DNA of 64,000 nucleotides from assembly GCF_900113715.1 (NCBI RefSeq), contig NZ_FOQK01000007.1, forward strand, positions 55,525 through 119,524, written 5' to 3'. This DNA is from Pseudoselenomonas ruminantium (GTDB lineage: Bacteria > Bacillota > Negativicutes > Selenomonadales > Selenomonadaceae). A program made the translations under genes and the position numbers. Under the pieces are notes generated by a model. That model had not been told where the DNA came from. It saw only the letters and a program-made list of their open reading frames with translations, and ran no database searches. Numbering within the stretch: the first letter of the stretch is position 1; each line of letters begins with the position of its first letter. Below, one piece after another: positions 58,771 to 64,000 of the stretch.

Positions 58771-60870
58771 TTGGTTGGTACGATATTTTTGGCGCTTGCA
58801 CTGGCGCTGTCCTTGTGTGCTTTGCTTTGCTACGGCGCGCGCACGGAGCGCATGGAGCGCTATGGCCGGTGGCTGACAGTCCTGTCCTTTGCCGGTTCGC
58901 TTGGTGCAAGCATTTATCTGCTGGTCTTGATTTTTGGCAATCACTTCGAGATCGCTTATGTGGCCAGCTATTCGTCGGCAGAATTACCGGCGGTATACAA
59001 GTTCTCGGCCTTTTGGGCTGGACAGCAGGGATCGTTCTTGCTCTGGCTGCTGTTCCATGCGGCGGCTGGTGTTATCCTGGGCTATCGTCAGCGCTTGTCA
59101 GCTGTAGGCATGTGCGTATATATGGTTTTGCAGACGCTGCTCACCATTCTCGTGCTGGCCAAGAGCCCGTTCCTGCCGCAGGAGGTTGCCGTCGAGAATG
59201 GCGTTGGCTTGAATCCTTTGCTGCAAGATCCGTGGATGGCTGTCCATCCGCCGATCATCTTCCTTGGTTATGCGCTGCTGGCCGTGCCCTTTGCCTGCTC
59301 GGCAGCAGCTCTTATCGAAGGGCAGATGGCGAAAGACTGGCTGGAGACGGCGCGCCGGTGGGCCTTGGTGGCTTGGGCCTTCCTCGGAGCCGGTATCTTC
59401 ATTGGCGGCTATTGGGCCTATAAGGTATTGGGCTGGGGCGGCTTTTGGGGCTGGGATCCGGTGGAGAACTCGTCACTCGTGCCCTGGCTGGTTGCTGGTA
59501 TCTTCATCCACGTGCTGCGCGTGGCCCGCGTGCGCGCTGCGGCACTGTCGATGGTGCATCTTGCGGCGGTCTTTGCGTTCTCGCTCGTCCTTTATGGCAC
59601 GTTCCTGACGCGCAGCGGCATCCTCGGAGACTTTTCGGTACATTCCTTCAGCGGGACGAGCATCGGCATGACGATTGCCGTGGTCAATGCGCTGGTCCTT
59701 GTCGGCGGACTGCTGCTCCTGACTGTCCGGGCGGGGAAACTGCCGCAGGGGGAAATGTATCCTGCCTATGAAAGCCGTGAATTCCTGGTACTGCTCGGCG
59801 CCCTGCTGTTGGTATTCCTCGCAGCGGTCATCTTCCTGGGGATGTCGATGCCGCTGCTGACGCAGCTGTTGGGCAAACCGGCCGCTGTCGACACGGATTT
59901 CTATGTCCGCACGACGCTGCCGCTGGCTATCGTCATGATGGTCTGCCTGGTGGGCGCGAGCCTGCATCGCTATGGGGAAGGCAATAAGGTGGGGCCGCTG
60001 AGACCACTGGCCGCATTTGTCCTCCTGGGGGCTGCGCTGGCCTGGCTGGCAGGTGTCCGCCAGGTCATGCCGCTTCTGCTGGCAGGGGCTGCACTCATGG
60101 GCGTTGCCGCGTCCTTCTGGAGCTGGCGCAGGCAGGCGCTGGGACTGGGCGGCATGCTCGCCCATGCTGGCCTGGGACTTTCGCTGCTGGCCATCGTCTT
60201 GTCCGGCAGCGGCAGCAGGACTGTCTCGCAGGAGCTGGCAGTCAATGAGCCCGTGACGCTTTATGGTCATGAGATTGTCTTCAAAGGGCAGCAGTTTGCG
60301 GATGATATGCGGGAGAAATACTACATCTATACCGTTGATGGGCGTGAAGTGCGGGCATTGACGAAACTCCATGCCAATGGCGAGGATGCAGCCCGCGAGC
60401 CAGCCATCGACAAAACACTGGGCGGCGATATCTACATCGCTCCGACACCGCCGAAAAGCAGCGGCCGCCAGGAGCTTATCTTAAAGCATGGGCGCATGGA
60501 TATGGATGATCTTTTTGCTTATCGTTTTGAAGGTGTGTCGCTCGAAGAGCAGGGCGGTGGCAAGATGCTCGTCAAGGCGGTCATTGCTGTGACCGATGGC
60601 GATACGATCGAGCGCGTCGAGCCGGCGATACAGGCCACGCAGGATGGTGGCACCTCCAAGGCCGTGGAGGTATTCGGCGGCCAAAAGCGCATCCGTCTGA
60701 CAGGCGTAGCTGCTGACCAGAAACAAGTGCGTTTGGAAATCCTGCCATCAATCGAAACGGAAACCCAACAGGCGATTACAGCTAGTGTCAGCATCAAGCC
60801 GTATATCTGGCTACTGTGGCTGGGTAGTGTGCTAGTCTGTGCAGGAACGTTGACAGCTTTAAAAAAATAG
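58771..60870 (+). CDS. ccmF: Cytochrome c heme lyase subunit CcmF
   Basis: The 699-residue polytopic protein of about thirteen to fifteen segments starts at TTG 58771, ten bases after AAGGAGG. It has WAGQQGS (82-88), HPPIIFLGY (159-167) and the WWD domain WGGFWGWDPVEN (222-233). The C-terminal periplasmic region is hydrophilic. CcmF joins heme to apocytochrome. CcmH, CcmG and CcmI are not in the window, which fits the reduced Ccm systems that carry CxxxY-type CcmE. Confidence 0.93.
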   Translation: MVGTIFLALALALSLCALLCYGARTERMERYGRWLTVLSFAGSLGASIYLLVLIFGNHFEIAYVASYSSAELPAVYKFSAFWAGQQGSFLLWLLFHAAAGVILGYRQRLSAVGMCVYMVLQTLLTILVLAKSPFLPQEVAVENGVGLNPLLQDPWMAVHPPIIFLGYALLAVPFACSAAALIEGQMAKDWLETARRWALVAWAFLGAGIFIGGYWAYKVLGWGGFWGWDPVENSSLVPWLVAGIFIHVLRVARVRAAALSMVHLAAVFAFSLVLYGTFLTRSGILGDFSVHSFSGTSIGMTIAVVNALVLVGGLLLLTVRAGKLPQGEMYPAYESREFLVLLGALLLVFLAAVIFLGMSMPLLTQLLGKPAAVDTDFYVRTTLPLAIVMMVCLVGASLHRYGEGNKVGPLRPLAAFVLLGAALAWLAGVRQVMPLLLAGAALMGVAASFWSWRRQALGLGGMLAHAGLGLSLLAIVLSGSGSRTVSQELAVNEPVTLYGHEIVFKGQQFADDMREKYYIYTVDGREVRALTKLHANGEDAAREPAIDKTLGGDIYIAPTPPKSSGRQELILKHGRMDMDDLFAYRFEGVSLEEQGGGKMLVKAVIAVTDGDTIERVEPAIQATQDGGTSKAVEVFGGQKRIRLTGVAADQKQVRLEILPSIETETQQAITASVSIKPYIWLLWLGSVLVCAGTLTALKK

Positions 60871-60880
60871 CAAGATAGTG

Positions 60881-60920
60881 AAAAAGCACTTCTGTTTTAA
60901 GGATGGGAGTGTTTTTTTTT
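60881..60920 (+). terminator. Probable intrinsic terminator after ccmF
   Basis: A short interrupted stem (CACT-C with G-AGTG) between A5 and T9 runs. Confidence 0.5.
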
Positions 60921-60942
60921 ATAGGATAAAGGTCATGGGACG

Positions 60943-60984
60943 TTGACAACGGTGCAGTAACTATATAACATATATGAGTATAAT
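60943..60984 (+). promoter_or_regulatory. Promoter region of the third flagellin
   Basis: TTGACA lies at 60943-60948, with TATAAC at 60964 (15-base gap) and TATAAT at 60979-60984 (no matching -35). Which -10 is used is undecided. A sigma-28 box is not evident. Confidence 0.35.
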
Positions 60985-61046
60985 ACGTTTCGCGGTGGCA
61001 GCAGCTAGGGACGGATAACTTTGGCTATGGAGGTAGGGATTTATTT

Positions 61047-64000
61047 ATGGCTATGACAGTACTAAACAATGCAGCAACTATGCTTACACTGGGAACGTTG
61101 AATAAAAACGCTTCATCGTTGGGCAAACAGCTTAGGAAAGTGGCTACAGGGGCTAAAATCAACAGTGCAGGAGACGGTGCTTCGGAGTATTCGATTTCTG
61201 AACGTATGCGGGTGAGAATACGCGCATTGGAGCAGGATGCGGCCAATGTGCAGACTGGACGCTCCATGTTAAACGTGGCAGCGGGGGCTATTCAGGAACA
61301 GTTGGAGATTATGAAGAATATTAAGGCTAAAGTCCTGGATGCCAACAATGATACGAATACGGACATTGATCGACTCACCATCCAAAAAGAAATATCTCAA
61401 GGGTTCGAACAAGTACATGATATTGCCTATGAAACCAATTATAATGGCAAAATGCTCTTGGTGGGGGATAAGAAGGTCGATGAAATCTATACCTGGAGAG
61501 TCCTGGATAAACCAGAGACTGTACCGGGAAGTGATACCTTGAATTTGATTGCTGATCAGTATTCCTCCTTGGATAATAAAACAGGACCGTTTGCAACGCT
61601 GCCGTTTTATTCGACTTCAGCCGTTTCGGCTGAGCCGATTTTGGGAGCTGCTACTCAGGTGAATCTAGCAGGAGGAACGAAGGGGCATTATAACGATCCG
61701 CAGGAGTCAACACCGGCATCTTTCTTGATGGATTTCAGTGGGTATACTAAATCTACGGCAGAGGGGGTAGGATTTCGTACAACCAGGGGGTATACTACGG
61801 CTTATGATACCTATTATGTATTGACCTCTGATCCTACTAAGAATCATCGTCATGGTGATACCACCAGAGAGAATGTAGTGGAGATAGATATTTCCGGTGC
61901 TAATACTGGGGCAGAAATTGCTGCTAAAGTGGCGGCAGCGATACGGAACAATGGTGAGACAGTAGGCGATACATCTGTGAACGGATCAACAGTTACAATA
62001 ACCACCTCGTATAGGGGGAGTGCGGCTAACGACGTTACAGTAAAGGGCTGGTCACAGCCAGCAGCTACTGTGGATAAATCTCTGGGTGGTGGTGCCAGTG
62101 CGAAAAATGGGCGTTCCAGTGCTACGGCAACTGGACTAGGTAGTGGAAATGCAACAGGAATCGCACCTACGGCAGGCAGGTATATTGATCCTACGTATAA
62201 GGAAGTATATGATCCGGCTACGGATATTACCAGCAGGGTAATTGATGTGCCTGGTCATTACGAAGGTGGCTCGGGTGGAACCAAGGCGGAAATAGAATAC
62301 AATATTGGTAACGCGGCTATAGGTTCCGGTTTGGCAATCACAGGCTCTAATGGTGGTACAGCTTATGTGCGCTTTGTGGAAGGCAGTGGTATAACTAGGG
62401 ATAGCACTGGAGTCTATGAAATAGGCAAGAGTGCTGATATAAGTAATCAGATGTTATATGCATGGGATACCTACAATGCACAGAGCCGTGTTAGCAGTTA
62501 TGTGCAGTTTTCCTTGTCTGGAGGAAAGTTGACACTTACTTCTGTCAATGAGGGGGGCAGTATTAATGTTTCAGATGGTTTTTCTAGTGAGCCATCAGCG
62601 GCAGCTATTCCCAATCGGACGGTTCAGGTAAACTTTTCGGAGGTAAAAGAATATAATGGAACTGTAACGCAGGCAACTGGTGGTGTTGACAGAGGAAATT
62701 ACGTATGGGGAGACACGGCCAGCTACGATATAGATTTATCGGCGTATGATGTTACAGATAACGATAAGCTTGAAAAATTCATCGGGTCCCTTAAGGGAAA
62801 GGCCATAAAAACGCCTCAGTCTGATGTTGAGTTCGTTGATACGAAGGTATCCACCTCTTTGGATGCTATGGCACATATGCCTGGGGTTGCTGTGGTGGAT
62901 TTGAACGCTTTACGGTCTGCCGTGAGTGGAGGTACCACTATTGCGGATGCTTTTATAAATCTTATGAAAAACAAAAGTGGTTATAGTGCTCCTGGTGCGG
63001 GGGCAAAGATATTGAGGGTTACGGCTACGCCATATTCTGAGGAAAGAGGGAATAGTCAGACTATCAGTATCAGTAAGGGCAATATGAGTGCCTATACCAT
63101 TGATTTTAAATCTTATGCAGAAAGCAATGGCTTGTCTTTGCCGGACGCTTTGGATGGTAAGGGATTCCGTGTGTATTGTGCTACTTGCGCGGATCAGTGG
63201 TTCAACTTTCAGTTCAAAGCGAAGGATGATCCCTCTGATATTGATCGTCCTGCCAGTGGCCAGTCGGGAGCAGATCTAAAAACTACCATTATCGATATAT
63301 CCGGGGTAACGGATGTGAAGTCTTTGGTGCAGGCAATATATGATCAGGGCGGCAATGCCATGGAACATATCATGAACGGTCACTCCCATCTGCTGCACTT
63401 TGCGGCTGATCCTGAGGCAGGGACGCTTACGGTTTATGATCAGCGCATGTTCGATTTGAGGGAAAGAGCATGGCAGTATCCTTATTTGCAGGAGCAGGGG
63501 GCGAAGTTGGCAGATGGTATCCTCGATGATGTGCAGAAAGCTACGCGGGGTATAATGGTTCGGGATTTGATTATTCACCATACCGATAAGGCCAGTATGA
63601 ACATTCATGTTCAGATTCCGCAGACCTCAATGGATCATCTTTTCAACTATATACCTGGGGTAGCATCCTACAAGGACTATAACGTTTTAACGCAGGCCAG
63701 CCGGGAGAAACTTTTAGGCAATCAGGCTGGGCGGATGTCACTGGATGGAACGCGTATGGTGAAGAACGATGAGCCGGGACTTTTGGATCGGGCAATCGAG
63801 TATCTGCTGGATGCCAGCACACTGGTGGGGGCACAGACCAGCCGTTTGGGAATGACGTATGATAACATCATCGCTCAGCAGGAGGGGACAACTGCTTCGG
63901 AATCCACCATAAGGGATGCGAATATGGCCAAGGAAATGACAGAATACACGAAGTATAATGTGCTTACCCAGTCTGCGCAGTCTATGCTGGCACAGGCAAA
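61047..64000 (+). CDS. Giant flagellin, 3' truncated by the window end
   Basis: The frame is open from the ATG at 61047 to the window end, giving at least 984 residues, with no frameshift. The N-terminus has MAMTVLNNAATMLTLGTLNK and SAGDGASEYSISERMRVRI, and the C-terminal D1/D0 part reaches ESTIRDANMAKEMTEYTKYN and QSMLAQA, so only about 13 residues are missing. The very large variable region (about residues 140-880) shares blocks with the first flagellin at 9620 and carries CATC at residues 711-714, matching CASC in that protein. It appears to be a second giant filament protein rather than a flagellin-like adhesin. The stop lies beyond the window. Confidence 0.9.
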   Translation, partial: MAMTVLNNAATMLTLGTLNKNASSLGKQLRKVATGAKINSAGDGASEYSISERMRVRIRALEQDAANVQTGRSMLNVAAGAIQEQLEIMKNIKAKVLDANNDTNTDIDRLTIQKEISQGFEQVHDIAYETNYNGKMLLVGDKKVDEIYTWRVLDKPETVPGSDTLNLIADQYSSLDNKTGPFATLPFYSTSAVSAEPILGAATQVNLAGGTKGHYNDPQESTPASFLMDFSGYTKSTAEGVGFRTTRGYTTAYDTYYVLTSDPTKNHRHGDTTRENVVEIDISGANTGAEIAAKVAAAIRNNGETVGDTSVNGSTVTITTSYRGSAANDVTVKGWSQPAATVDKSLGGGASAKNGRSSATATGLGSGNATGIAPTAGRYIDPTYKEVYDPATDITSRVIDVPGHYEGGSGGTKAEIEYNIGNAAIGSGLAITGSNGGTAYVRFVEGSGITRDSTGVYEIGKSADISNQMLYAWDTYNAQSRVSSYVQFSLSGGKLTLTSVNEGGSINVSDGFSSEPSAAAIPNRTVQVNFSEVKEYNGTVTQATGGVDRGNYVWGDTASYDIDLSAYDVTDNDKLEKFIGSLKGKAIKTPQSDVEFVDTKVSTSLDAMAHMPGVAVVDLNALRSAVSGGTTIADAFINLMKNKSGYSAPGAGAKILRVTATPYSEERGNSQTISISKGNMSAYTIDFKSYAESNGLSLPDALDGKGFRVYCATCADQWFNFQFKAKDDPSDIDRPASGQSGADLKTTIIDISGVTDVKSLVQAIYDQGGNAMEHIMNGHSHLLHFAADPEAGTLTVYDQRMFDLRERAWQYPYLQEQGAKLADGILDDVQKATRGIMVRDLIIHHTDKASMNIHVQIPQTSMDHLFNYIPGVASYKDYNVLTQASREKLLGNQAGRMSLDGTRMVKNDEPGLLDRAIEYLLDASTLVGAQTSRLGMTYDNIIAQQEGTTASESTIRDANMAKEMTEYTKYNVLTQSAQSMLAQA

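Noticed and set aside
61047..64000. Frameshifted or pseudogene flagellin at the window end
   Set aside because: Translating from the ATG at 61047 gives an uninterrupted frame to the last base with an intact conserved C-terminal region.
1..64000. tRNA, rRNA, CRISPR arrays, insertion sequences or prophage genes
   Set aside because: Intergenic gaps are all under about 300 bases and are explained by terminators, promoters and leaders. No cloverleaf, spacer-repeat array or transposase-like frame was seen.

Overview
The window looks like a chromosomal piece of a motile, anaerobic Negativicutes bacterium, most likely Selenomonadaceae (inference). The gene content is Firmicutes-like: a DegS-type kinase, the RNase M5-RsmA pair, the SCIFF peptide with its radical SAM maturase, and the GGGtGRT protein. 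It also contains an RND pump and periplasmic cytochrome c maturation genes, which imply an outer membrane. Three flagellin genes and two chemoreceptors point to motility. Gene density is high and most starts have clear Shine-Dalgarno sequences. No gap between genes exceeds about 300 bases. I see no tRNA, rRNA, CRISPR array, insertion sequence or phage gene.

Layout. 1-9462 is housekeeping: the tail of a sigma-54-type activator, trmB, an FtsW-type SEDS protein, a YgbA-like protein (minus strand), a DegS-like kinase, a PLP decarboxylase, tmk, RNase M5, rsmA and an NhaC antiporter. 9620-17980 is a flagellin island: one giant and one medium flagellin, then two GT8 glycosyltransferases and a methyltransferase that probably decorate them. 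18019-23145 holds an MFS transporter, a GtrA protein, a GGDEF protein with an unusual domain order, a TSCPD protein, a PHP phosphatase and the 45-residue SCIFF precursor, followed by its maturase at 23247-24650. 24929-29574 is a lower-glycolysis operon (gap-pgk-tpiA-gpmI). It is followed by a conserved but poorly understood Fe-S scaffold/GGGtGRT pair that shares the codon style of the glycolytic genes, and then by an oxidoreductase and RidA.

33160-42610 (minus strand) is the most unusual segment. It is a tightly overlapping five-gene operon encoding an RND exporter, two paralogous DUF6056-type polytopic proteins, a STAS domain fused to a stand-alone condensation domain, and a MATE transporter fused to an RsbW-like ATPase domain. 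No adenylation or carrier domains are present. The layout resembles a PapA/MmpL-style pathway that acylates and exports a surface lipid or glycolipid, with a built-in partner-switch module (inference). I consider this the best candidate for an undescribed system.

42779-49055 carries a TauE/SafE permease and a JetABC/MksFEB condensin that lacks the JetD/MksG nuclease. 49324-53001 carries two tandem chemoreceptors of identical length. They are followed by an unrecognised 173-residue protein with a 16-residue motif recurring exactly every 42 residues. 53899-60870 is a nitrogen-oxide/heme block: hcp, a Crp/Fnr regulator, and ccmABCEF with the CxxxY-type CcmE. Near-identical 14-bp dyads lie at exactly the same distance from the -10 box of hcp and of the regulator operon, which suggests direct class II control. 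A third, giant flagellin starts at 61047 and runs off the window end.
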